Positions 1 to 5,936 of a DNA stretch of 5,951 nt are shown in pieces. The position numbers were made by a program, and so were the translations under genes. The notes below the pieces were generated by a model. The model saw only the letters and a list, made by a program, of their open reading frames with translations. It was not told where the DNA came from and ran no database searches. Source of the stretch: Chloroflexota bacterium (GTDB lineage: Bacteria > Chloroflexota > Dormibacteria > Aeolococcales > Aeolococcaceae). How positions within the stretch are numbered: position 1 is the stretch's first letter; each line of letters begins with the position of its first letter. The DNA lies in assembly GCA_003491925.1 (NCBI GenBank), contig DNAU01000085.1, forward strand, positions 1 through 5,951, in the 5' to 3' direction.

Positions 1-1581
1 GCTCTCTTGCACGGGGGACCTGGCGGATTGTTGTCAGCCATTCGCACCCCTGACATACAGGCTCCCCTCGTACCGGTCGTCGCTAGCCTTGCCTATCCCT
101 TCGTGCACGCGGATCTCCTCAAGCTGCTCATCAGCCTGCAGGTGTTCTATGTTGCGGTCGCTTTCGCGACCTACTGGCTCGCGCGACGGGTCTTGCCGCG
201 GTGGTGGTCCGTACTCGCAGCCGTGGCAGTAGCATCCAGCGCCGGCGTGGTCAATGAATCGCGTAGCTTCATGTTCGCAGTGGCGGCGACCGCGATGCTC
301 GCTGCCGCGGTGGCTGCGCAGCTGTCGGCAAGGAATGGCCGTGATACCCGCTTCCTGGTACTCGCGGGCGCGTTGAGTGGACTCACCATGCTTGCCCGGA
401 CCATGATGGTGCCCTTCATCGGCGTGATCTGGCTCGTTGGGGCGCTTGCAGTCGTGGCGGAGTCGACGGACCGCTGGCGGAGACTCGGCGGCTTCCTGGT
501 AGCGCCGATTGTCGGCTCGCTCTTGGCCGCTGTTTGGTACTCAGCCCAGTGGCGATACGTGCTCGAGTACCTGACCCAGTACGCATACGGCCACATTGCG
601 GGCACCTATCAACGCGGGGTCATGTTTCCACTGATTGGATCCTTACCGCTACGACTCGACTATCTTCTGTCCAAGGACTTGTACCTGCCGCTCGGCGCCG
701 TGGTGCTCTTTGGGATCGCCATCGGAGGGTGGTCGACAGTGAGAGGACGCCGTCGATCTGGCGGAGACGGATGGGGTGTCGTGTTCGGGCCGGCGGGGCA
801 GATCGCCCTGATAATGGCCGGAAGCCTTGCAGTCCTCTGCAGCACCTCGAACGCGGGTGAGGGTTTCGAGCTTCCGCTCGTCCCGCTCATGGTGGTGCTG
901 GCGCTTGCCGGGTGGAGATCGGTCACCCACCGATGGATGTCCAGGATCATCAGAAGGGGCGTGCCAGCATTCGTCGCGGTGACGTCGGCTACGACGCTAG
1001 TGATTGTGACCAGCACTGCCGTTCCGCTGATGACCGTCACAGCTGGAACACGGTCCGACTCCGTGGTGGTGGAGTCTTCCTACTCCATCATAGCGCAGTA
1101 TGTGTCAGAGTTCGAGGGAAGGGGCCTCGCCATGTCGGGGGTAGCCGGAGAGCCTTGGATGACGGATTCGTGGCAAGCCGACGCCTTCATCTACAGCTAC
1201 GCGGCGGCTCGCGGATACCTTCCGGTTGTGTTCTTCGCGACGGAAGGACCGCTGTTCAATACCAACACCGTTCAACTGGAGGAGCAGGCCCACGATGGCC
1301 GTGTCCTTCCGGTCGGAGTCTTTCTTGATCCGCAGCAAGTGAGGGTGAGTTTCGTCCAGCAATTGTCGGCGCCCGAATACGGCATACCTAACTTCCTCGT
1401 TGCTGTCTCAGGGGCCGAGGCAACCAGTTTCACGCTGGTGCCTGACGTGGACGCCGCGCAGACGGCGCGTGAGTCAGGGTTTCAGCCCGTGTGGCGGCTG
1501 CGACTGCCTGATGGTACCTGGGTCACCGTGTATTGGCGGGCCGTGGGACCCAGAATAGCAACCGCAGGGGGCGGGGATTAG
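1..1581 (+). CDS. GT-C/PMT-like polytopic membrane glycosyltransferase, 5'-truncated
   Basis: The reading frame is open from the first base and ends at TAG 1579-1581. The TTG at position 7 has no visible Shine-Dalgarno sequence, so the true start probably lies upstream of the window. Numbering from that TTG, hydrophobic segments lie near residues 37-59, 66-84, 88-106, 116-152, 162-178, 228-242, 264-279, 288-303 and 320-344. About 180 mostly soluble residues follow (345-524). The stretch ALSGLTMLARTMMVPF (122-137) resembles the small-residue helix followed by an Arg and Pro-Phe that is common in PMT/GT39-like proteins. Enzymes of that class use polyprenyl-phosphate sugars and carry their catalytic acid in the first outer loop. 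TM1 and most of that loop are missing here, so catalytic competence cannot be judged. The gene is followed closely by a second large membrane protein gene. Being a polytopic membrane protein is secure; GT-C activity is inferred, and the sugar and acceptor are unknown. Confidence 0.7.
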   Translation, partial: ALLHGGPGGLLSAIRTPDIQAPLVPVVASLAYPFVHADLLKLLISLQVFYVAVAFATYWLARRVLPRWWSVLAAVAVASSAGVVNESRSFMFAVAATAMLAAAVAAQLSARNGRDTRFLVLAGALSGLTMLARTMMVPFIGVIWLVGALAVVAESTDRWRRLGGFLVAPIVGSLLAAVWYSAQWRYVLEYLTQYAYGHIAGTYQRGVMFPLIGSLPLRLDYLLSKDLYLPLGAVVLFGIAIGGWSTVRGRRRSGGDGWGVVFGPAGQIALIMAGSLAVLCSTSNAGEGFELPLVPLMVVLALAGWRSVTHRWMSRIIRRGVPAFVAVTSATTLVIVTSTAVPLMTVTAGTRSDSVVVESSYSIIAQYVSEFEGRGLAMSGVAGEPWMTDSWQADAFIYSYAAARGYLPVVFFATEGPLFNTNTVQLEEQAHDGRVLPVGVFLDPQQVRVSFVQQLSAPEYGIPNFLVAVSGAEATSFTLVPDVDAAQTARESGFQPVWRLRLPDGTWVTVYWRAVGPRIATAGGGD

Positions 1582-1620
1582 TGCCCGCAGTGTTGAGGTA
1601 TGGAACATACGGGTCTCCCC

Positions 1621-1627
1621 AGGGGGG
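1621..1627 (+). promoter_or_regulatory. Shine-Dalgarno AGGGGGG for the second membrane protein gene
   Basis: This purine run lies 6 nt before GTG 1634, a good spacing. It is inside the near-palindrome CCAGGGGGGCCCCTGG (1619-1634), which can fold as CCAGG/CCTGG with a 6-nt loop and would then hide the site and the first base of the start codon. Later in-frame starts at GTG 1646, 1676 and 1685 and ATG 1712 have weaker upstream purine runs, so 1634 is preferred, though not proven. Confidence 0.6.
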
Positions 1628-1633
1628 CCCCTG

Positions 1634-3505
1634 GTGGGCCATAGAGTGCAGGACGGCTCAGCGACACAATGGGCAGTGCAGGGCGTGAGGGAGCGCCGCT
1701 CCAGCTGGTGGATGGTAGCTGCACTTTGCATTTACGCCGTAGCGGGTCTGGGGGCAAACTGGCCCGCATTCCCCGGTGATCCCGGCCTCACGCGTCAGGG
1801 AGATCTGACGGCGATGACCTGGTTCCTCGCGTGGACGCCACATGCGATGGTCCATCTCCAGAGCCCCTTCTACACCACTGCGCTGAACTTCCCCACAGGC
1901 ACGGATCTCCTGCAGAACACCGTGGCTTCGTTTCTGGGCATTCTCTCCGCTCCGATCACGCTGACTCTGGGTCCGGTGGCGAGCGTCAACCTGCTCCTTT
2001 GGCTCGCGTTCCCCCTATCAGCAGGAGCGATGTTTGTCTTGGCCCGCCGGTGGGTGGCTTGGCCGCCGGCAGCGATTGCCGCTGGTGCGGTGTACGGTTT
2101 CTCCCCCTATATGGTTGGGCAGAGCGCAGGCCATTTGAACCTAGCCTTCGTTCCTTTCCCGCCGCTTATCTTCCTCGCCCTCGTGGAGGCCGTCGCCGGG
2201 AAGAGGCGATGGGGGGTCGCGCTGGGGGTTTTGATGGTGGCACAGTTCTTCGTGGACGCCGAGGTCCTTGCAACTGCGGTTATCGTGATGATCGTCGGTG
2301 CAGCGGTGGCGGCTGCGATGCGACCGGGAGCGGTGCGGGTGACACTGCAGCGAGCGCTAGCTCCGATCGTCATCGCCGTCTGCGTGGTCGGAGTGTGCCT
2401 CGGTGCCCCTGTCTGGGTGATGTTGGCGGGTCCCTATCACTACACTGGACCCGCCTTCAGCGGTGGTCTAAGCGCCGACCTCCTCGGCGTGATCGTGCCG
2501 ACTTCGTCGCAATTGATCGTGCCGGCCGGCATAGCCACCTTTGGAGACAAGCTGGTGCACGGCAACGTGATCGAGAACGGCTCCTACTTGGGCATCCCGA
2601 TGTTGATTCTGCTGATCATGCTCTTTGGGCGCTTCTGGCGATCGATCCGGATGCGCTTCTGCGCCGTGGTGATGCTGGTGTGCTATGTCGCGTCCTTGGG
2701 TCCGCAGCTTGTGGTAGACAACGCGAGCACTGGGTTCCCTCTACCTTTCGCGCTACTCCAGCAGGCGCCGCTCTTGGACAACGTATTGACCGTGCGCTTT
2801 TCGTTATACGTGGACCTCTTTGCAGCGATGCTCGTGGCTGTTGGGGTGGACCATGTTCATGATGCTAGGCGTCTCCGCATGCTCTGCGGGCGGAAGGACG
2901 CGGTCGGCGTCGTCGTACATGCGGCCAATGGAAGGCGGTATATGTGGCTGGCTCTCACGAGCCTAGCCGCAGCCCTTGCGGTGGTCGGGTGGATTCCGCG
3001 GTGGCCATATGCCACGGCACCAACAGGGGTGCCCGCATACTTTACTTCCAGCGCCGTGGATCACATTCCGGCAGGGGGTGTAGTGCTAGTTTCCCCATAC
3101 CCATCGGTAGAAGAGGTGCAGCCGATGCTCTGGCAGGCCATGGCGGGGATGCGGTTTCAGATCGTGGGCGGATACAGTCTGTTTGCGAGTCCAACGGGGG
3201 CGGCGATGGACTTCCCGGATGTGTTGCAACCCGCGGCTGTGGAGAGATTCTTGTTTAGTGAGGTGACGGGAGGTCCGCCTTACCCAACAGGACCAGTGCC
3301 GAGCTATGGACCGGATCTTATCGGTCAAACACGCGTCTTCCTGCAATCCAACCATGTCGGTACCGTGCTCTGGACTCCGATCGGAACGTATCCAGCGGTC
3401 GTAAGGCAGCTGTTCGTGGCAGTCCTAGGGCCACCATCTCAAGTCAGCGGGGGTGTGGCTGCCTGGTATGGAGTGCAGTCGATGCTCATACGGGCTGGGC
3501 GATGA
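1634..3505 (+). CDS. Large polytopic membrane protein, probable GT-C-type glycosyltransferase
   Basis: This 623-aa protein starts at GTG 1634, the first usable in-frame start, and ends at TGA 3503-3505. Hydrophobic segments lie near residues 25-43, 97-113, 115-136, 145-155, 168-186, 195-225, 240-265, 318-331, 340-356, 389-405 and 437-453. The loop after TM1 holds QGDLTAMTWFLAW (55-67); Asp57 occupies the place where GT-C enzymes carry a catalytic acid. Later landmarks are LNFPTGTDLLQNT (84-96), YGFSPYMVGQSAGHLNL (154-170) and NGSYLG (315-320). The C-terminal part after about residue 455 is soluble, probably extracytoplasmic, and contains PMLWQAMAGMRFQIVGGY (497-514). From memory, this layout matches a family of large actinobacterial membrane proteins annotated as hypothetical or glycosyltransferase. 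A role in transferring lipid-linked sugar to a surface glycan fits the neighbours but is inferred. A flippase-like or YfhO-like role is the main alternative. The membrane topology is much surer than the activity. Confidence 0.65.
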   Translation: MGHRVQDGSATQWAVQGVRERRSSWWMVAALCIYAVAGLGANWPAFPGDPGLTRQGDLTAMTWFLAWTPHAMVHLQSPFYTTALNFPTGTDLLQNTVASFLGILSAPITLTLGPVASVNLLLWLAFPLSAGAMFVLARRWVAWPPAAIAAGAVYGFSPYMVGQSAGHLNLAFVPFPPLIFLALVEAVAGKRRWGVALGVLMVAQFFVDAEVLATAVIVMIVGAAVAAAMRPGAVRVTLQRALAPIVIAVCVVGVCLGAPVWVMLAGPYHYTGPAFSGGLSADLLGVIVPTSSQLIVPAGIATFGDKLVHGNVIENGSYLGIPMLILLIMLFGRFWRSIRMRFCAVVMLVCYVASLGPQLVVDNASTGFPLPFALLQQAPLLDNVLTVRFSLYVDLFAAMLVAVGVDHVHDARRLRMLCGRKDAVGVVVHAANGRRYMWLALTSLAAALAVVGWIPRWPYATAPTGVPAYFTSSAVDHIPAGGVVLVSPYPSVEEVQPMLWQAMAGMRFQIVGGYSLFASPTGAAMDFPDVLQPAAVERFLFSEVTGGPPYPTGPVPSYGPDLIGQTRVFLQSNHVGTVLWTPIGTYPAVVRQLFVAVLGPPSQVSGGVAAWYGVQSMLIRAGR

Positions 3506-3579
3506 TTGGGCAGGCGCGGGCGCGCAGTGGGGTGTCCATTCGCCCGCACCGGCGCAGTCGCGTTATGGTAGCTGTGTGG

Positions 3580-3602
3580 CGGACCTCTTTCCCCAGAGTC
3601 CG
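3580..3602 (+). other. Small stem-loop in the leader of the methyltransferase gene
   Basis: CGGAC (3580-3584) and TCT (3586-3588) pair with AGA (3595-3597) and GTCCG (3598-3602). This gives an 8-bp stem with a single bulged C at 3585 and the 6-nt loop TTCCCC. It ends 8 nt before the Shine-Dalgarno sequence of the methyltransferase gene. The loop CCCC could alternatively pair with GGGG in that site (3612-3615), so it could affect translation. No U-tract follows, so it is not a classical terminator. Chance is possible in DNA this GC-rich. Confidence 0.4.
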
Positions 3603-3610
3603 GGGTGTTG

Positions 3611-3617
3611 AGGGGAG
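3611..3617 (+). promoter_or_regulatory. Shine-Dalgarno AGGGGAG that fixes the methyltransferase start
   Basis: AGGGGAG directly abuts the in-frame TTG at 3618, which is too close for initiation, but stands 6 nt from the in-frame GTG at 3624. The spacing therefore favours GTG 3624 as the start. Confidence 0.7.
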
Positions 3618-3623
3618 TTGACT

Positions 3624-4373
3624 GTGGATGACGTCGATCAGGGAGCCCCCTTCAGTGCAGAGGACGCTGCTGATGTCGCTGGCTCGGTATACACGGGTCG
3701 AGAGAACCTTGAAGTAATGAAACATGCATATCAGTACAATAGGCTCCTACTCAAGTGGATTTCCTCCTATGCGGCTGGTGCTTCGCAGATCGTGCACTTC
3801 GGCGCGGGGGCAGGAGTATTTGCCATCCCACTGGTCGAAGCTGGGCACCGCGTGTTGTGCGTCGAAGTGGACCCATTGTTCAAGTCCATGCTCAGAGAAC
3901 ACGGGTTACCTGTTGCCGCAAGTCTGGATGTGGTGCCGGACTCGAGCATCGACTTCATCTACGCGTTTGACGTGCTAGAGCATATCGAGGATGATGTTCA
4001 CTGCCTCGAGTTGTGGCATCGCAAGCTGCGCCCGGGCGGTAGGATCCTTGTCTACGTCCCTGCATTTCCTGTCTTGTATAGCAGTATGGATCGCCACATA
4101 GGCCACTACCGTCGTTACAGACTGCGGTCCCTGAGGGTCAAGTGTCGGGCGGCGGGTTTCGCAGTCGATCGTGCCGTCTACGTGGACTGCATTGGCTTCC
4201 TCGCCTCCTTGGCATACAAGCTGACCGATCGCGGCGCGGGCGTCATTAGTTGGCGAGCGGTCAGATGGTACGACCGTTACGTTTTCAGACTGAGCCGAAC
4301 GTTCGATCTGCTCGTTAGCCGCTGGGTCGGCAAGAATCTTCTCATCTCTGCCAGAAGGGCCCAATCCGCCTGA
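3624..4373 (+). CDS. Class I SAM-dependent methyltransferase, glycan-cluster type
   Basis: The chosen start, GTG 3624, gives 249 aa, ending at TGA 4371-4373; a TTG at 3618 would add two residues but sits directly on the Shine-Dalgarno sequence. The Rossmann-fold motifs appear in order: motif I IVHFGAGAG (56-64), the post-I acidic strand end VLCVEVDP (77-84, Glu81 likely contacting the SAM ribose), and motif IV IDFIYAFDVLEH (109-120). LRPGGRILVYVP (135-146) follows, then MDRHIGHYRRYRL (155-167), a signature I associate with methyltransferases encoded beside glycosyltransferases. The C-terminal part (about 185-240) is hydrophobic and aromatic and ends with GKNLLISARR. One oddity is His58 at the usually acidic Asp/Glu position of motif I. 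The enzyme is cytoplasmic or membrane-associated and probably methylates a sugar or lipid intermediate of the adjacent pathway. The fold is nearly certain; the substrate is unknown. O-methylation is a guess. Confidence 0.9.
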   Translation: MDDVDQGAPFSAEDAADVAGSVYTGRENLEVMKHAYQYNRLLLKWISSYAAGASQIVHFGAGAGVFAIPLVEAGHRVLCVEVDPLFKSMLREHGLPVAASLDVVPDSSIDFIYAFDVLEHIEDDVHCLELWHRKLRPGGRILVYVPAFPVLYSSMDRHIGHYRRYRLRSLRVKCRAAGFAVDRAVYVDCIGFLASLAYKLTDRGAGVISWRAVRWYDRYVFRLSRTFDLLVSRWVGKNLLISARRAQSA

Positions 4374-4457
4374 GCTGAACTTCAGGATCGTGATCTGGGC
4401 GGGTGTACGTACCTGCGTTTGTAGCGCTGCTGACCCTGGGCGGGGCTGCTGGGTTCA

Positions 4458-4473
4458 GCATTCGAGCGAATGC
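4458..4473. repeat. 16-bp near-perfect palindrome GCATTCG-AG-CGAATGC
   Basis: Seven-base arms flank a 2-nt centre. In RNA this gives a 6-bp stem with a GAGC tetraloop. It lies 85 nt after the methyltransferase stop codon and is followed by GC-rich sequence without a T run. It could be a weak terminator or RNA-end stabiliser, or a dimeric protein-binding site. The symmetry is certain; the function is not. Confidence 0.5.
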
Positions 4474-4588
4474 GCGCGTCCTCCCCGCCGCCTGACGCCG
4501 ACTCCGCACAGATAGCCCGGCCGACCCCGCCGCTGCCCTCACGGTAGGCCCGCGCTACGCTACCGCCCGAGTTATGTCCCGTACCGTG

Positions 4589-4600
4589 GTGGAAATTGAG
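4589..4600 (+). repeat. Possible inner part of the left terminal inverted repeat
   Basis: GTGGAAATTGAG has the reverse complement CTCAATTTCCAC. At 5941-5950 the right side reads CCCAATTCAC, which matches it with one mismatch and a 2-nt gap. The match is short, so this is a suggestion. The outer part of the repeat would run left towards about 4571. Confidence 0.35.
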
Positions 4601-4642
4601 GCCTTCTCCGGACCCGATCTGACCGGGTAGACAGAGAAGGCC
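4600..4642 (+). other. Strong stem-loop in the transposase leader
   Basis: GGCCTTCTC (4600-4608) and GAGAAGGCC (4634-4642) form a perfect 9-bp stem. Inside it, ACCCG (4612-4616) pairs with CGGGT (4624-4628) around the 7-nt loop ATCTGAC. The two stems are joined by an asymmetric internal loop (CGG on one side, AGACA on the other). The hairpin lies just inside the proposed left end and ends 33 nt before the transposase ribosome binding site. Insertion sequences often carry leader structures that limit transposase expression from outside transcription; that role here is inferred. Confidence 0.6.
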
Positions 4643-4675
4643 ACCGTGGGGTTCTCTTTGGAGTGCTCAACCTTC

Positions 4676-4681
4676 AAGGAG
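4676..4681 (+). promoter_or_regulatory. Shine-Dalgarno AAGGAG for the transposase
   Basis: A near-consensus AAGGAG stands 8 nt before ATG 4690. It decides the start in favour of 4690 over the in-frame GTG at 4663, which lies upstream of it. Confidence 0.85.
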
Positions 4682-4689
4682 ATCCACGA

Positions 4690-5916
4690 ATGGCCCACCC
4701 CAGGATGACAGACCAGGAACTCTTCGACCAACTGGCCCTCGCCGATCGTGACCAGCTGCGCCTGATCCTCGAACACGGCATCCAGCGCCTGATCGAGCTG
4801 GAGGCCAGCGCGGTGATCGGCGCCGACCCGTACGAGCGCGCCGCCGATCGGGCGACCCACCGCAACGGCCACCGCCCCAAGCCGCTGGACACCGGGATGG
4901 GCCGTCTCGAGCTCCAGATCCCCAAGCTGCGGATGGGCAGCTTCTTCCCCACCCTGCTGGAGCCCCGCCGGCGCATCGACCGGGCCCTGCTGGCGGTGAT
5001 CCAGGAGGCGTACGTGCAGGGGATCAGCACGCGCAAGGTCGACGCCCTCATGGAGGCACTGGGCGGCTGCCAGATCAGCAAGAGCGAGGTGAGCCGGATC
5101 TGCGCCCTCCTCGACGAGGAGCTGGCCGCCTTCCGGGAGCGGCCCCTCGATGACGCCGCCTATCCGTATGTCTGGTTCGACGCCACCCACCACAAGGTCC
5201 GCCAGGCCGGCCGGATCGTCAGCCAGGCCACGGTGATCGCGGTGGGGGTCCGGGAGACCGGCGAGAAGAGCGTGCTGGGACTGATGTCCGGGGCGGCCGA
5301 GACCGAGGCCTTCTGGCTGGAGTTCTGCCGCAGCCTGATCCGCCGTGGCCTGGGCGGGATCCAGCTGGTCATCTCCGACGCCCACGAGGGCCTCCGCAGC
5401 GCCCTGGCCCAGTGCTTCGCCGGGACCACCTGGCAGCGCTGCCGCGTTCACTTCCTCCGCAACATCGGCGCCGCGGTGCCCGCGACCCACGCCCCGGCAG
5501 TGCTGGCGCTGACCCGGACCATCTTCAGCCAGCCCACCTCAGAGACCGCCCACGAGGCGGTGAGCCACGCCCTTCAGCTGCTGGAGCCCCGCTTCTCCAA
5601 GGCGGCGGAGCTGCTCCGCAAGGCCGAGGCCGACGTGCTCGCCTACATGGCCTTCCCGGCCGACCACTGGCGCTCGATCTCGAGCACCAACGCCATCGAG
5701 AGGCTGAACGCCGAGATCGACCGCCGGGCCAAGGTGGTGGGCATCTTCCCCAACACCGCGAGCCTCCTCCGCCTGGCCACCGCCGTGGTCCAGGACCAGC
5801 ACGACGAATGGCAGGACGACCGCCGCCTCTTCAGCCAGCACAGCATGGCCCGGCTGCTCCACCCCGATGGCCCCCCGCTGCTCACCAACCCGCTCACGGA
5901 GGGCTTCGCTGCTTAG
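4690..5916 (+). CDS. IS256-family DDE transposase (Transposase_mut type)
   Basis: The gene encodes 408 aa, the usual size for the family, from ATG 4690 with an ideal ribosome binding site to TAG 5914-5916. The N-terminal part (about 1-80) has the family's RNGHRPK-like segment (58-64) and LELQIPKLRMGSFFP (73-87). GISTRKVDALMEALG (111-125) precedes ISKSEVSRICALLDEEL (129-145), the conserved region before the catalytic core. The catalytic triad is complete: Asp164 in YVWFDATH, Asp230 in VISDAHEGL and Glu337 in STNAIERLN. Spacings are 66 and 107 residues, close to those of IS256 itself. The CRVHFLRN motif (251-258) with Cys251 and His254 is also present. No frameshift or stop interrupts the frame, so the enzyme looks active. 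It would cut and join DNA at the element's ends, moving the IS. Of its first 60 codons only about 7 end in A or T, far fewer than in the neighbouring glycan genes. Confidence 0.97.
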   Translation: MAHPRMTDQELFDQLALADRDQLRLILEHGIQRLIELEASAVIGADPYERAADRATHRNGHRPKPLDTGMGRLELQIPKLRMGSFFPTLLEPRRRIDRALLAVIQEAYVQGISTRKVDALMEALGGCQISKSEVSRICALLDEELAAFRERPLDDAAYPYVWFDATHHKVRQAGRIVSQATVIAVGVRETGEKSVLGLMSGAAETEAFWLEFCRSLIRRGLGGIQLVISDAHEGLRSALAQCFAGTTWQRCRVHFLRNIGAAVPATHAPAVLALTRTIFSQPTSETAHEAVSHALQLLEPRFSKAAELLRKAEADVLAYMAFPADHWRSISSTNAIERLNAEIDRRAKVVGIFPNTASLLRLATAVVQDQHDEWQDDRRLFSQHSMARLLHPDGPPLLTNPLTEGFAA

Positions 5917-5936
5917 CTCATCGACCTCGCGAGAGC

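Larger units (their letters stand above)
4374..4689. other. Gene-free stretch holding the cluster end and the IS leader
   Basis: These 316 nt contain no convincing gene. From 4374 to about 4570 is the region after the methyltransferase. It holds the palindrome at 4458-4473, a doubtful 30-codon ORF (GTG 4403 to TGA 4495) and a 6-bp inverted repeat, CGGTAG/CTACCG (4542-4547, 4560-4565). From about 4571 the sequence looks like the left end and leader of the insertion sequence, with a stem-loop at 4600-4642 and a strong ribosome binding site at 4676-4681. I see no hairpin plus T-run terminator for the glycan genes and no clear promoter. Confidence 0.7.

Noticed and set aside
1571..1588. GCGGG/CCCGC hairpin across the stop codon of the first gene as a terminator
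   Set aside because: The stem is only 5 bp with an 8-nt loop and no T run, and the next gene begins 52 nt later; expected often in GC-rich DNA.
1600..1644. ATG 1600 mini-ORF of 14 codons overlapping the start of the second membrane protein
   Set aside because: The GAGG purines are too near the ATG and the peptide has no recognisable feature; too short to support.
1831..2862. 343-codon open frame on the + strand inside the second membrane protein gene
   Set aside because: The product is rich in Arg, Gly, Ser and Pro with no domain or membrane pattern, as expected from a shifted reading of a hydrophobic gene. The other frame has clear membrane helices and a ribosome binding site.
3618..3623. 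TTGACT as a -35 promoter box
   Set aside because: It lies between the Shine-Dalgarno sequence and the GTG start, and no -10-like sequence stands about 17 nt downstream; the match is explained by chance.
4342..4542. 66-codon open frame on the - strand after the methyltransferase
   Set aside because: It overlaps the end of the methyltransferase gene, has a basic low-complexity product and shows no recognisable family.
4663..4689. GTG 4663 as the transposase start
   Set aside because: It lies upstream of the near-consensus AAGGAG that serves ATG 4690, and the family's usual length fits the shorter form.
4555..5490. Long open frame (311 codons) on the - strand opposite the transposase
   Set aside because: It lies inside a gene with a complete catalytic triad and arises from strict G/C third positions. 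The product is low-complexity (Ala, Gly, Leu, Asp, Gln) with no recognisable motif.
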